64,000 nt of DNA from Hermatobates lingyangjiaoensis (GCA_026182355.1 JAPFBL010000223.1:1028501-1092500), one strand, 5' to 3'; positions 1-10,020 are shown, numbered from the stretch's first letter. A program made the numbers and translations. The notes: generated by a model not told the origin, from the sequence alone.

Positions 1-150
1 AGCACCACATCCTTGGTGTCTTCCTGATGATGAACACAAAGTGTTCGAAACGCGTTAAATAAAACTTCATTTGTATGGAGACTTTTGTTTGTTTATCCAT
101 TTTACCTCAGAATGAGTAAATACCACACTATTACGGATTGCACAACTAAT
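1..150 (+). mobile_element. PLE-B terminal repeat, cut by the window edge
   Basis: End of a Penelope-like element terminal repeat. It matches the copies at 57380-57500 and 57890-58030 almost base for base (TTGGTGTCTTCCTGATGATG, then GTGGAGACTTTTGTTGGTTT-like sequence). It ends in a tail (ATGAGTAAATACCACACTAT) that recurs inverted at 57175-57215 and 39040-39065. It holds a hammerhead-like core. The 5' part lies outside the window. Confidence 0.75.
24..56 (+). ncRNA. Hammerhead-ribozyme-like core, PLE-B, stem I lost
   Basis: CTGATGA (24-30), one extra T, stem II GAACAC/GTGTTC around AAA (32-46), GAAA (47-50), palindromic stem III ACGCGT (50-55), then T56 as putative cleavage-site base. The flanks TTC and AAA do not pair here, whereas the sister copies have TTC/GAA. 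This copy is probably inactive. Confidence 0.6.
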
Positions 151-886
151 GGTTCTTCAAATAGTAAGAAGTTTGGTTTTCCTTTTGTCAAACTGAAACT
201 ACATGTTACATTTTTTTACACATTGCTAACATAAAAAGCGCTTTTTCGTTTTTCTTCAAAAATGAAAACGAAGTATGTAATACTATAGAACGGATGTAAT
301 AGTGTAATTTCAATTTTATAAGTTATAGCTCCATTAAACAGGCAGTTTAAACAATTTAAAAGAACTTTATTTAAGTATAAAATTACCGACTAATTATAAA
401 TGTTAAAATTGTTTGATTTTGTTTTAATTATTTTTAAAATCTTATGATTAATTGTAAATATGTAATTTCAACTGTAAATCAAGGTAAATAATCAAGGAAC
501 AGAGTCCTTAAAGATCAGTTTCATCAATAAAATTCATTTATTCTCGATTGCTGTAAATTTTGAACTCTGAAAATTATGGACAAAAGTGAAGTCCACTTGT
601 CCATATCAACTAGTGGACAAGTAATTAGAGTTACTTGTGTGTGGTTGAGAGAGTGCCACTCTATTTCAAAAGTTATTTTATTTATTTTTTTATGTTTTAT
701 TGAAGAATAATGACGTAATTAATGCATTAGAAGGATAGGTTTAATAGTTTTATTATGGTATAAAACAATATAGATATGATATTGCTCGTACGAGGATTGT
801 ATATGTCACATATAAATGTAGAATATGAAGGCTGTTTAATTCAGACAAACGACTAGGTTTAAATCAAAGCGAAGGCTCCTCCATAA
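151..886. other. AT-rich non-coding stretch
   Basis: No reading frame, RNA or repeat that I can support. Possible old repeat fragments cannot be told apart by eye. Confidence 0.5.
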
Positions 887-1054
887 TCCCGGGCTTGGGG
901 TGTTGTTTCACTAGATGAAGTCCCAGCTGAGGCGGTTAGTGGCCTCGTTAGAAATAGGTCGTTACAATTAGGGCCAACTACAAAGATGATTGTTCATCTC
1001 TACACAACCTTGCGCAAGTTTCCATGCTCTAACTCAAATCCCAAACAACTTTAA
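887..1054 (+). other. Unassigned 55-codon open stretch in a GC-richer patch
   Basis: Between in-frame stops at 884-886 and 1052-1054 the sequence translates without interruption and has a protein-like composition (SLDEVPAEAVSGLVRNRSL, then TTKMIVHLYTTLRKF). It is richer in G+C than its surroundings. No ATG or usable splice acceptor precedes it, since the stop at 884 rules out upstream acceptors. It may be a remnant of an unrecognised transposon or a decayed exon. I do not recognise the family. Confidence 0.2.
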
Positions 1055-2100
1055 AACGCAATTTGTCTTCCTTGTGTATATACTTGTACTAGTTTACCCT
1101 CATATTAAATGATTTTAATCCATTACTTGTGCAATCATTATAGTGTAGAATCAACTCATAATGGAGTAATTTCAAATGTTTGTTATTTATAAATTGGTTC
1201 ATGTTTCAGTCTGTTGTCATGTTTTATTAAGGTTCACGATTAATTAAATCATTTTTCATACTAATTCCTTTGCTAAAAACCTCAATAGTGCAATTCAACA
1301 TTCATATATTGTATTAAATTTCAAATAATTTACTCGGATGCTCTTAAAGCTCACATATATGTTTATATTTTGGAGCACTAAGTGTTCGAAACGTGTTATT
1401 AGTTTTCATTATTTTCGTTAGTTACAAAAAATTATTTTTTTTTGCGTGAGGACGTAATATTTCAAATCTCCCAATATAAATGATTTTTGTTTTAAACTAA
1501 TTTGCATAGAACATATTAATTGAATCTTTGAATGCAAGTTGCCAGATATATATTTTCATAGTTTCAATAGATTTATTCCCTTATAACTAATTTTATAATT
1601 GTTAAATTATCTGTAAGAGACATTTTATATAACCAATATATGTAAAAGATATTTTATAGCGCCAAACGTCTAATAAACATCCTTAAATACGCTTGTTTTA
1701 GAAGGTGCGTAAAAAAACTTTCATTTTGGTTTTATAATATAAACTGGAAACTATTACTTGTTCTTTTAACGTTTATTGAATTTCTACAAACAAAATGGGC
1801 GTTAACCTATATTGTGTGAATTAAGGTTTTTTTTTATACAGAAATACAAAAGTAGGGTAATAAAACCTTGCATATAGCAAAAACCCTAAGATTGCATTAC
1901 TCTGGGAAAACTTTAAAAGATTTGGGCCTTTTCAATAAGCAACATAGCCCTGAAATGTAAAAACTACTTTAAAGAAGTCCCGCCTGCTCGGCTTTCTGCT
2001 TTCTTATATACGAGTAAGCTCAGAATATTTGTTCAACAAACTCAACTAGAGAAATATATAAAATTTTTTAAAAAATGATTAAGTATTGAAAAAATACCTA
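1055..2100. other. AT-rich stretch with one PLE-B relic
   Basis: Nothing coding. At 1372-1402 AGCACTAAGTGTTCGAAACG resembles the stem II/GAAAC part of the PLE-B ribozyme, without the CTGATGA half. The rest is featureless. Confidence 0.4.
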
Positions 2101-2103
2101 TCT

Positions 2104-2108
<5 letters not shown>

Positions 2109-2134
<26 letters not shown>

Positions 2135-2215
2135 AAATGGGCGACCATTCCGGCGTGCTTGGTCGCCCATTCTCTTTTCTCCTGAAGACGGATCATCCGA
2201 AATTGATGAAAGTGC
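2109..2215 (+). mobile_element. (GA)n tract plus PLE-C terminal fragment
   Basis: A pure GA run (2109-2134) is followed by a 12-bp inverted repeat, AATGGGCGACCA/TGGTCGCCCATT (about 2138-2172). Then comes a hammerhead-like core: CTGAAGA 2182-2188, GGA/TCC stem II, GAAA 2199-2202. The same CTCCTGAAGACGGAT string recurs in the other PLE-C copies. Confidence 0.5.
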
Positions 2216-2680
2216 GTACAATTTTTAACCTCTTTTGTTTAAAAAAATAGCAAAATATACTCCTCGTGTATATTATTTCCGGCTGTCATTAAGACAGCAA
2301 CATAGATTGATATTTAACAAATGGTTAAAATTTAGTTAAATCATTAAACTTAGTGTAAATTCATACTAATTTAATTAAACAATAGTAGAATACTTATAAC
2401 TCTTCATATATGTAAAGTAATATAATAACTAATTATAATACTTTACATTTCAATATTTTTATAAGTAATTCTATAATTTTAATCATGTTATTTATGATAA
2501 TTCGAAAAAAACATTTAATTGATAATGTTTATTATCTTAATATATTGACACCCATTTATTTTTTTTATTACATAGTGATGTTGTAAAAAAATAATATTTT
2601 GAGAGTTTTGGAAATTTAGATTTCTAGAAAGAGAGAAGGCATTCGTTGTGTCATGTACATTATAGTTTATGCACAAAGCA

Positions 2681-2780
2681 CAATAAGAAATGAAAAAAAA
2701 AAATAAAGACTAAGATCTTGTTACTATTTCAACCGCAACAAGCAGTTTTCGTCAGAGTCAAATCAAAGACCTCTTTATCT
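2681..2780 (-). mobile_element. PLE-A terminal relic
   Basis: Read on the minus strand it matches the PLE-A end (TGACGAAAACTGCTTGTTGC..., then TTTCATTTCTTATTGTG) but is diverged. It adjoins the minisatellite that follows. Confidence 0.5.
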
Positions 2781-2799
2781 CTTAGTAGATCTCCCGCTT

Positions 2800-3562
2800 G
2801 TTTACCAGCCTTTGATAACGAATCCCAATATATATATATGACTTCTCATGATTACTGCGATCTTGGTAACACCAGATCTCCAGTCTTTGATAACGAATCC
2901 CAATATATATATATGACTTCTCATGATTACTGCGATCTTAGTAACACCAGATCTCCAGCCTTTGACTGTGGTATTTCCTCTCAAAGTCCCAATATATGAC
3001 TTCTCATGATTACTGCGATCTTGGTAACACCAGATCTCCAGCCTTTGACTGTGGTATTTCCTCTCAAAGTCCCAATATATGACTTCTCATGATTACTGCG
3101 ATCTTGGTAACACCAGATCTCCAGCCTTTGACTGTGGTATTTCCTCCCAAAGTCCCAATATATGACTTCTCATGATTACTGCGACCTTGGTAACACCAGA
3201 TCTCCAGCCTTTGATACGAATCCCAATATATATGACTTCTCATGATTACTGCGATCTTGGTAACACCAGATCTCCAGCCTTTGACTGTGGTATTTCCTCT
3301 CAAAGTCCCAATATATGACTTCTCATGAATACTGCAATCTTGGTAACACCAGATCTCCAGCCTTTGACTGTGGTATTTCCTCTCAAAGTCCCAATATATA
3401 TGACTTCTCATGATTACTGCGATGTTGGTAACACCAGATCTCCAGCCTTTGACTGTGGTATTTCCTCTCAAAGTCCCAATATATGACTTCTCATGATTAC
3501 TGCGATCTTGGTAACACCACATCTCCAGCCTTTGACTGTGGTATTTCCCCTCAAAGTCGTAA
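2800..3562. repeat. 83-bp minisatellite, about nine units
   Basis: The anchor GACTTCTCATGATTACTGCG starts units at 2840, 2915, 2998, 3081, 3164, 3234, 3317, 3402 and 3485, so spacing is mostly 83 (83, 83, 83, 83, 85, 83) with shorter 75 and 70 units. Two unit types alternate: a long one with GACTGTGGTATTTCCTCTC and a short one with GATAACGAATCCC. Open frames on both strands through this block are products of the repeat, not genes. It lies next to a PLE-A relic. Confidence 0.93.
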
Positions 3563-3880
3563 CTGAAGATTAATGAATCTCTGTTGGTGATAACTCTCTG
3601 CTGGAAGTTTAGTTTTGACAAAAAAAAATACTTATGTAGAAGTATGTAGATAACAGTACATAGACCCAAAAGGCAGAGCTTCATGATGCTCTACAATGAT
3701 TGATTTAAAAAGAAAAATCGTACTTTTTAGTTTCGTCTTCAAATATTTTTGTTGCTATAACTACTAACATTTATATGAAAAATCTTAGTAATAATAATAA
3801 GTTTTTTTTCCACTTCAACTATAAAAATAATTGTTATAAGAAGTGATTCTAAATTATTATTTTACAATTAACGGGGATGT
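3563..3880. other. AT-rich spacer
   Basis: No recognisable gene or repeat. Confidence 0.5.
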
Positions 3881-3943
3881 ATATAGGGAATGAGTGGTCA
3901 CCCGTTGGTGCCACTCCATAACATGGTTACCCTCACAGCTGGT

Positions 3944-4222
3944 TTAACTTAGAAGGTCTCGTGGCCATTTTCTTTTTAAGCGCCTTTGGGGGTTTGAGGG
4001 AATTACAGGTGAGTAAAGGGTTTGAGCGAGTGGAGAGAGGGTTTGTAATCTGTTGTGGAATAATTTGTAATGTTCCATTGCTAAGTTCTGGACAGATGGG
4101 ACTTTGAGGTCTTGGTGTATGATTTTGTTGGGGACGTAAAAAGGTAAGTTTGAGAGTTTTCTGATAATTTTTGACTGAAGGGATTGCAACGGTTGTATGT
4201 TAGATGGTTTGGTGGAACCCCA
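3944..4222 (-). pseudogene. C-terminus of a Jockey-like LINE (fragment)
   Basis: The minus-strand frame reads WGSTKPSNIQ, FQSKIIRKL-like sequence, FYVPNKIIHQDLKVPSV, then RRLKRKWPRDLLS before its stop. This is the typical end of Jockey-clade reverse-transcriptase polyproteins: the WGS.K.SNI..Q..Q.K..R block, P(W/F)YVPN..IH.DL.(V/I)P.V, and a closing RRLKR..P.DL. The reverse-transcriptase core is absent, so this is a 5'-truncated copy. GC-richer 3' sequence continues to about 3880. Function is lost; clade assignment is from motif memory. Confidence 0.7.
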
Positions 4223-4235
4223 GATAATAATAAGT

Positions 4236-4815
4236 TATAACAAGTTTTATTACTTTTGTTATTTTATAAATTAGTGTACTGCAGCTCTAACATTGTTTTT
4301 GTAATAAGAATATATGTCCCAAACTTTTAATAAAATCAAACCTGTTTTGATTTATTCAGGAAAAAGAATGAAAAACATTTGAGGAGGCTTACACTCAACT
4401 CTGCTAGAAATAAACATAATATTAATCTTGTTGATAATCAGTGGAGTTTTGGTTTTATGATAATTTAGCTATCATGTAGAAATACAAAACTTTCTGGAAA
4501 AGTATTACCAAATTCTTAGATAATGATTTAATGATTTAACTGGTCTTAGTGCCACTTATGTATTTTACCAATATTGACTATTTCAAAATGATTGATTTAT
4601 AACAATCTGCCATGTCATTATTACCATTATTAACTGAAGGTCTGAGTTTCATCGGAGTCGTGAACACAGTGACCATAGTTGTCTCATTGCGCGTTGTCAT
4701 TTCTAAATTCATCTTCAGGTATTATGATGTTAATTCCAGTTTGCATTAGTGATAGTATGAAGAAAATGTTTAAGTAAATGTTCTATTTCATTTCCTCTGA
4801 AAACACGTTGCTTTC
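4236..4815. other. AT-rich spacer
   Basis: Nothing recognisable. Confidence 0.5.
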
Positions 4816-4860
4816 TTATATATATATATGATCAAACCACAATAAGAAATGGGAAAACAA

Positions 4861-4903
4861 GACTAAGATCTTTCAACCGTAACAAGCGGTCTTCGTCAGA
4901 GTC
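4861..4903 (-). ncRNA. Hammerhead-like ribozyme, PLE-A, all stems present
   Basis: On the minus strand: stem I GACT/AGTC, core CTGACGA, one extra A, stem II GACCG/CGGTT with a 7-nt loop, GAAA, palindromic stem III AGATCT, and U as the base before the predicted cleavage. Lies downstream of the GIY-YIG remnant, where the PLE terminal repeat is expected. Confidence 0.75.
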
Positions 4904-5073
4904 AAAAACCCAACTGAACACTAGATGCAGAAAACATCTGGTGAGGAGTTGAGAAGAGTGGGAGGGATGGGTGGTATTTTAAAAGGGTGAAAGAACAGGA
5001 AAGGACTGATGTCCAGAAAGGGATGTTTGGGGAAACAAAGGAGTACAGTAAGAAAGAGTAAAAAAACTATCCA

Positions 5074-5286
5074 CTAGCTGTCAACCCTCTTTGAAGAGGC
5101 TATTGCCCTCGTGACGAAAGTATCAAGTTTGAAGAGACCGTTACTAATGTTTTTAATATTAGCTGTATTAAATTTAATTAGAGACGATTCAATAATATTT
5201 CTTAACAACATTGATTTTTCATAGGTAATAAATTTAGCTCCTATCCAATCAATATGATGATTTTCATTTTTTATATGCAATTTCAT
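5074..5286 (-). pseudogene. PLE GIY-YIG endonuclease C-terminal fragment
   Basis: A 70-codon frame ending in a stop at 5074-5076. NHHIDWIGAKF matches the H.IDW block and RNIIESSLIKF the (R)..ES..I helix with the metal-binding Glu of PLE GIY-YIG domains. NTANIKNISNGLFKLD follows as in sister copies. The N-terminal GIY and YIG strands and the whole reverse transcriptase are missing, so it cannot work. Homologous remnants lie at 9088-9300 and 16190-16265. Confidence 0.75.
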
Positions 5287-5343
5287 TGATTGTTATTTCA
5301 CGTGTTTATGTGAAACCTTTATATATATATATATCTTTTTAAT

Positions 5344-5384
5344 TACCCTGAAGATGACTGGAAGCCAGTCGAAACATGTCGGTA
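5344..5384 (+). ncRNA. Hammerhead-like ribozyme, PLE-E, best-formed copy
   Basis: Stem I TACC (5344-5347) with GGTA (5381-5384); CTGAAGA 5348-5354; extra T5355; stem II GACTGG (5356-5361) with CCAGTC (5365-5370) around AAG; GAAA 5371-5374; palindromic stem III ACATGT 5374-5379; C5380 gives a classical GUC cleavage triplet. The only departure from the textbook core is the extra base after CTGAAGA. Confidence 0.8.
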
Positions 5385-5389
5385 CCCAC

Positions 5390-5503
5390 TTAATTAACAT
5401 TCTCCATCGTTTGGATGAAGGAAAGAAGAAGGTATTCAGAAACCTTGAAAAACTGGTGAAGAAAATGATATCAGTGAAATGCGGCCACTTGTTCAATGAT
5501 ATA
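5390..5503 (+). pseudogene. PLE-E N-terminal reading-frame fragment
   Basis: Translates as LINILHRLDEGKKKVFRNLE then KLVKKMISVKCGHLFND before entering (TA)n. The same helical, Lys/Arg-rich segment (R.LE.LS.K....) occurs in the N-terminal fragments at 7078-7240, 15942-16073, 22376-22490 and 36690-36822. The reverse transcriptase that should follow is absent. Confidence 0.65.
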
Positions 5504-5518
5504 TATATATATATATAT

Positions 5519-5640
5519 TCACAAAATTAAAGTTCATCGGGACTCGGTCAGTTCTTCAGGTTCAAATTAAACTCTCTTTGCCAACGTTTCGGTAATTTAT
5601 TTAAAACCTTTTTCATAAGCAGAAGTATAAATTTTGAAAG
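5519..5640 (-). mobile_element. PLE-H terminal fragment
   Basis: Contains TTTGCCAACGTTTCGG and GGTCAGTTCTTCAGGTTC. On the minus strand this is a CGAAACGTTGG-type terminus shared with 50330-50430 and 59125-59230. The hammerhead half corresponding to CTGANGA is degraded. Confidence 0.6.
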
Positions 5641-5955
5641 AGAAAAACTAAGTATTACATTACAAATTATTCTACAAAGAAAAATAGTCTATGGATTTCA
5701 ACAACTGTAGTTTGAATGTTTGAATTATCATTCCAACTCTGAAGCCTTCAGAGTGACTTTTGAATTGTTAGCAGTTATCTGTTTATCAGTTATCTGTAAT
5801 ATATATATATATATATAAGTTGGAATGAGCTTTTAACTGTAAATTTTCCCAGTTTTTTTGTTTTTCCGAATTGTGTCTTCTTATTTCGTTTATTATACCT
5901 GAGAAAGCTGGAGTGTGATAAAAAACCGGAACCTACCTGATTCTCTGTATTCCCT

Positions 5956-6306
5956 TGACTCGAGGTACTAGGTTAGGTTGCAGTGGCAGTTCCACAAGGG
6001 AACTGCACGTAGGCCGAGCATTGGCCCATTGTGATACCACACAATGAACATTGATTCTACAGTGGGAGTCCTAAATTTTGCCTAACTCAAATGTATTTAG
6101 AGTAGGGATCTTTAACGAGTACCTGACATCGTATAGGCTCGGGACCGACGGTTTAACGTCCTTCTCCGAGGGACGACGTGCTCAGATTTATTCACCTCCC
6201 GCGTGAATAAATCGAGGGCCAGGTGAGGATCGAACCCCGGTCCTATCAGTTCAGAGGCGAGCACGTAACCACTGAGCTAGCCTGGCCCCTATGACTCGAG
6301 GTACTA
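5956..6306 (-). mobile_element. tRNA-derived SINE, copy 1, with 15-bp target-site duplication
   Basis: SINE body 5971-6291 on the minus strand, flanked by perfect TGACTCGAGGTACTA repeats (5956-5970 and 6292-6306). The head folds like a tRNA: acceptor arms GGCCAGG/CCTGGCC, A box TAGCTCAGTGG, B box GGTTCGATCC. The tail ends in GCCACTGCAACCTAACCTAG (complement view), the LINE-like end. Perfect duplications suggest a fairly young insertion. Confidence 0.92.
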
Positions 6307-6884
6307 AATGAGAGTTAACTTATTTTGATTATTAATTATTCACCAGTCTGTATACGAAACAAAATCCTCTTTCTTGATATCAGGATGCTTACAGTCCAGA
6401 TGATTTCTGTACCTTCAGCGCACTCTGTTAAATAGTCTATCTATTTGGCAACATATAGCTTAAAATATTAATATTTCCTTGTATTACATTTTTTTAAATT
6501 TTCATCTCCTAGTGATACTGAAAATTGTCTCTTTTTTGATAAAAATATCTAAAGGATGGATTTTAATAAGTTCCCATGACGGGGGTATGGCAGGATGTCA
6601 TAGCTTCAGTTATCCCTGAACACGTTCTTCTTTGATGTTTCAAAAAGCTAATTTGAGTAAATTCTTCATTTTACATTCGATGAATATAATTTATTTCATT
6701 TTGACAGAATTATTTGTAAATGAGGTATACCTTATACATTTTATGTTTATAGAGTCACCAGCAAAGTTGCTTAAAAATAGTAGTCGTTTATAAAATACTT
6801 TTTATATTATTTAATATTAACAAAAAAAAACTGAAACTGGAGTTGTTAAACACACAAGGTACTATATCTCTGACACGGAGATTT
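6307..6884. other. AT-rich spacer
   Basis: Nothing recognisable. Confidence 0.5.
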
Positions 6885-7234
6885 ATTTAAAGGTGACACT
6901 TGTTGATCACTTCGTCAGAATCAAAAACCCAACTAAAACACTAGATGTAGAAATATCATGGCAAGGGGTTGAGAAGAGTGGGAGGGAAGAGTGATATTTA
7001 TCGAATCCTCTCCCATTAAATTTAATAGATCAAACGTTATAAACATTAGTAACGGGCTTTTAGTTAGTTATTAAATAGTGTTAGATATAAATAGTGTCAG
7101 AATGTGTATATATGAAAGGAAAAGTTTGGGTCAGTTGATTTTTTTATTCCCCGAGGAACTGAGAAGAGCCTGTAGGACATTAGAGAAACTCTCTAAAAAG
7201 GTAACCAAGCATGAAATTGGCATAGCATTTTTAG

Positions 7235-7240
<6 letters not shown>
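6885..7240. mobile_element. PLE-A relic (minus) followed by a PLE N-terminal fragment (plus)
   Basis: 6885-7010 matches the PLE-A 3' UTR in reverse (CAAAAACCCAACT, GAGAAGAGTGGGAGGGA). On the plus strand from about 7078 the frame reads KSLGQLIFLFPEELRRACR, then LEKLSKKVTKHEIGIAF, and runs into (TA)n at 7239. This is the PLE N-terminal block. No complete gene. Confidence 0.6.

Positions 7241-7285
<45 letters not shown>
7239..7285. repeat. (TA)n between two converging PLE fragments
   Basis: Uninterrupted TA run. The left flank is a plus-strand PLE N-terminus, the right flank a minus-strand one. Confidence 0.95.
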
Positions 7286-7288
<3 letters not shown>

Positions 7289-7439
7289 TATAAATAGGCA
7301 GCAGATCCTCTTTTAAACAAGTATCATTAAAATTAACTGCAGTCTCGGCATTCACGATCTTAAGACTGAGAGATTCGATTCTACGAACTAAGCTCCTGCT
7401 AACAGGGTTCAACTGGAAAAGGAGTTGCCCAAGTGACAT
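7286..7439 (-). pseudogene. PLE N-terminal reading-frame fragment with start codon
   Basis: From an ATG at 7437-7439 the minus strand reads MSLGQLLFQLNPVSRSLVRR, then IESLSLKIVNAETAVNF, then LKEDLLPIYTNIY, and dissolves into (TA)n. This is the longest clean view of the PLE N-terminus here; the following reverse-transcriptase domain is missing. LLPxYTNIY recurs at 26585-26650, 29740-29795, 36045-36075 and 59456-59495. Confidence 0.65.
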
Positions 7440-7651
7440 GTTAAATTAAAATCGATGACTCATGCTTAGTCATTGCAATAAATAGATTAAAAGGATAGTA
7501 CAGGTTAATATAAAGAGAAGGTCAAAGGTCAATAATGAACAAGAAACAAGCGGTTAGAATAAAAGAGTTGAAAGTCCAAGAAATTCAAGAAAGGCTAAGT
7601 GACATGTTAAATTAAAATCGATGACTCATGCTTAGTCATTGCTATAAATAG
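7431..7651. repeat. 55-bp direct repeat pair with inner inverted repeat
   Basis: 7431-7485 and 7597-7651 are identical except for one base (A/T). Each contains ATGACTCATGCTTAGTCAT, an imperfect inverted repeat that includes TGACTCA, the consensus of AP-1-type bZIP sites. The first copy overlaps the PLE start codon on the minus strand, so it may be part of the element's leader or promoter. Regulatory function is inferred from the motif only. Confidence 0.7.
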
Positions 7652-8470
7652 GAATATATATATATAGGAATATATATATATAGGAATGAATGAATAATGA
7701 AATTTATATAAATTGAAAAAACCGTGAATAATTTACGAATGATTACTGTTATCCTCTATTAATTTTTTTTTTGATTTGGTATCCTTGCATTATTGATAAA
7801 TCTTTATGAACTTCTTGTTTGATAAATTATGACCTAAGCTTAATTTGAGATCACTCAGACTGAATTATGAAACCAGTAATTAAAAATTCTATTTGCTGTG
7901 TATTTAGAGCTTTAAAGACCTTTCCACATTGCTTTGAACATTTATTGATATAACGCCGTAACTTTCGGCAATATTCAAGGTTTGCAAATTATTTTTATAT
8001 ATATTTTGAAATATACCAAGCTTTAACCAATTATTTTTTAGGTTTAATTCTTGTGTTAAAGTTTAAACTTTATAGATTAGTTTATGCTGATATTGCAAAG
8101 TAAATAGAATTTAAAATACTTTGATTTAATATCCATTGATTGGATGAAGATTTCAATAGAGTTATTATAAAGGAATAACTTAAAAAATTTAATTTTTAAT
8201 CTCAAATACTGCTTTTTGAGGAAGTTTATCTAACAGGCACAGATAATTTCATATTTTAAAACCTGAATATTTCAAATCTTAGAATTATATATAAGAAAAT
8301 TCCATGATGAAAATTTGAAAAAATCAATATGTATGCTAGAATAAGAGATGGAGCTAATAGGAATGAGATTTTTCATTGAAAAGGACTTGAACCCTTGATG
8401 TTCGGATCACAGTCTGACTCAGACAAATGTGTATAGCAAAGCTTATACCTTGATATATACATTTGTAATA
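7652..8470. other. AT-rich spacer
   Basis: Two short GGAATATATATATATA repeats at 7652-7685, otherwise nothing recognisable. Confidence 0.5.
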
Positions 8471-8499
8471 AGATTTCAACTTAAACAAGTCAAAAAACA

Positions 8500-8620
8500 A
8501 TCAACGTCCAAACCACAATAAGAAATGAGAAAAAAAAAACCAAAGATCTCTCAACCCCTTGTTATGGATGTTATTTTCTCATTTCTTATTGTTGTTTGGA
8601 CTTTGATATATATATATGAG
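8500..8620. mobile_element. PLE-A inverted pair, short
   Basis: GTCCAAACCACAATAAGAAATGAG near 8508-8531 faces its inverse near 8577-8602. The ribozyme part is mostly deleted. TA-rich on the right. Confidence 0.55.
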
Positions 8621-8839
8621 ACGAGTCTCCAAGCGCTTAGTTTCCCTACCTCTTCTCTCCTAATGACGTTTAAACCGGAAATTAGAGACAGTATGTGTGT
8701 ATTTCTATTTACTAAGTTCCTATAGTTTACTCTGAAACGTTCGTTGTCCTTTGTGTTTCACAACATGTGTATATATAATATATACAAATCATTTATTATA
8801 TATAATAAATATACAATATTTCACATAAACACGTGAAAA

Positions 8840-9320
8840 ACAATCAGTGATCACACCACAATATGAAATGAAAAAAAAAAAGAATAAAATCTTTCAACCG
8901 TAACAAGTGGTCTACGTCAGAGTTAAAAACCCAACTGAAACACAAGATGCAGAAACATCATGGTGAGTAGTTCAAAGGAATGGGAGGGAAGAGTGGTATT
9001 TTTAAAAGGTGTAAAGTGCAGCAAAGGATAATAGTCCAGAGAGGGATGTTTGGGGAAACAAAGGAGTACAGTAAGAAAACATAAAAAACTATCCACTAGC
9101 TGTCAACTCCCTTCGATGAGGCTATTGCCCTCTTCAAGACCAAATCAAGTTTTTAAAAAGCCCCTTACTAATGTTTATAATATTTGATATATTAAATTTT
9201 ATTACAGAGGATTCGATACTATTTCTTAACAACACTGATTTTTCTTAAGTAATAAATCTAGCTCCTGTCCAATGAATATGATGATTTTATTATTTCTATG
9301 CAAGAATAAGGTGCTAATTT
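8840..9320 (-). mobile_element. PLE-A copy with degraded GIY-YIG remnant
   Basis: Same order as 4816-5320 on the minus strand: coding remnant (9300-9088), 3' UTR, hammerhead relic (about 8924-8884), terminal TTTCATATTGTGGTGTGATC, then the 5'-most bases ACGTGTTTATGTGAAA. The coding part has several stops but still ends RAIASSKGVDS, close to RAIASSKRVDS of the 5074 copy. Confidence 0.7.
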
Positions 9321-9483
9321 TTTTCTGCCTACTTACGTTGTATTAGTGCTGTTTCACACGTTTTTTTTAAAGATTTACCTGTTTGATAACTTCTTAAGAA
9401 CAGTGCGTACTTATCTTTTTTAAATTTCAAAAAATATTTTCGGAGACTCGAGAAACTTAAGACACCTTTTCAAGAACAGTACC
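9321..9483. other. AT-rich spacer
   Basis: Nothing recognisable; (TA)n begins at 9484. Confidence 0.4.
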
Positions 9484-9680
9484 TATATATATATATATAT
9501 ATATATAAAGATTTCACATAAACACGTGAAATAACAATCAATGATCAAACCACAATAAGAAAATGGGAAAACAAGACTAAGATCTATCAAAGGTAACAAG
9601 CGGTTACCAAGCAACGAAGACCCCTTGTTACGGTTGAAAGATCTTAGTCTTGTTTTCCCATTTTCTTTTTGTGGTTGTGG
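9484..9680. mobile_element. (TA)n plus PLE-A inverted pair
   Basis: (TA)n 9484-9507, then the minus arm GATTTCACATAAACACGTGA to GGTAACAAGCGGTTACC, then a plus arm (GAAGACC..CTTGTTACGGTTGAAAGATCTTAG) to about 9680. Both arms point outward. The ribozyme core is damaged in both. Confidence 0.75.
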
Positions 9681-9714
9681 AATATATATATTTTGTGTGT
9701 GGAATATATATATA

Positions 9715-9970
9715 TATTCTCTTAATAAACGGAAAAACGATCCAAACTGGACACAATAACGGTTCAAAATTGAGGATAGGTAGCACACAAAGTAAAGAAA
9801 CACACCTACAGAATCAAATTTTCGGCAATCCGTCTTCAGGAGAAAAGAGAAAGTGAGACCAAGCACGTTGTAGACACAACGGCTAGTAAAGGGTTACAGA
9901 TTGCCCGAAAATTTGAGTTTGTAAGTGTGTTCATTTACTTGATGTGCTACCTATGCTCAATGTTGATCTG

Positions 9971-9971
<1 letters not shown>
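9715..9971. mobile_element. PLE-C inverted pair
   Basis: Minus arm 9725-9880 contains AACGATCCAAACTGGACACA and CTGAAGACGGATTGCCGAAAA (minus view, about 9808-9846). Plus arm 9898-9970 contains GATTGCCCGAAAATTTGAGT. Flanked on the right by a long (TA)n. Confidence 0.7.

Positions 9972-10017
<46 letters not shown>
9972..10017. repeat. (TA)n tract
   Basis: Pure TA run between a PLE-C pair and a PLE-A pair. Confidence 0.95.

Positions 10018-10020
<3 letters not shown>

Larger units (their letters stand above)
4816..5320 (-). mobile_element. PLE-A copy with GIY-YIG remnant, 3' UTR and terminal repeat
   Basis: Minus-strand order: C-terminal coding remnant (5286-5074), a 3' UTR of about 170 bp, hammerhead (4903-4861), then the terminal sequence TTGTGGTTTGATCATATATA at 4845-4820 running into (TA)n. 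At 5285-5320 a short plus-strand piece of the same terminus (TGATTGTTATTTCACGTGTT) gives the inverted partial repeat typical of PLE insertions. (TA)n flanks both sides. Confidence 0.8.
5321..5518 (+). mobile_element. PLE-E terminal repeat between (TA)n tracts
   Basis: Begins after (TA)n at about 5321-5334, carries a complete hammerhead fold, then an N-terminal reading-frame fragment, and ends in (TA)n at 5499-5518. This matches the right-hand terminal repeat of a PLE, in which the ribozyme precedes the start of the open reading frame. Confidence 0.75.

Noticed and set aside
3064..3684. 206-codon minus open frame with repeats (GNTTVKGWRSGVTKI)
   Set aside because: Lies entirely on the 83-bp minisatellite; the repeat happens to be open in this frame.
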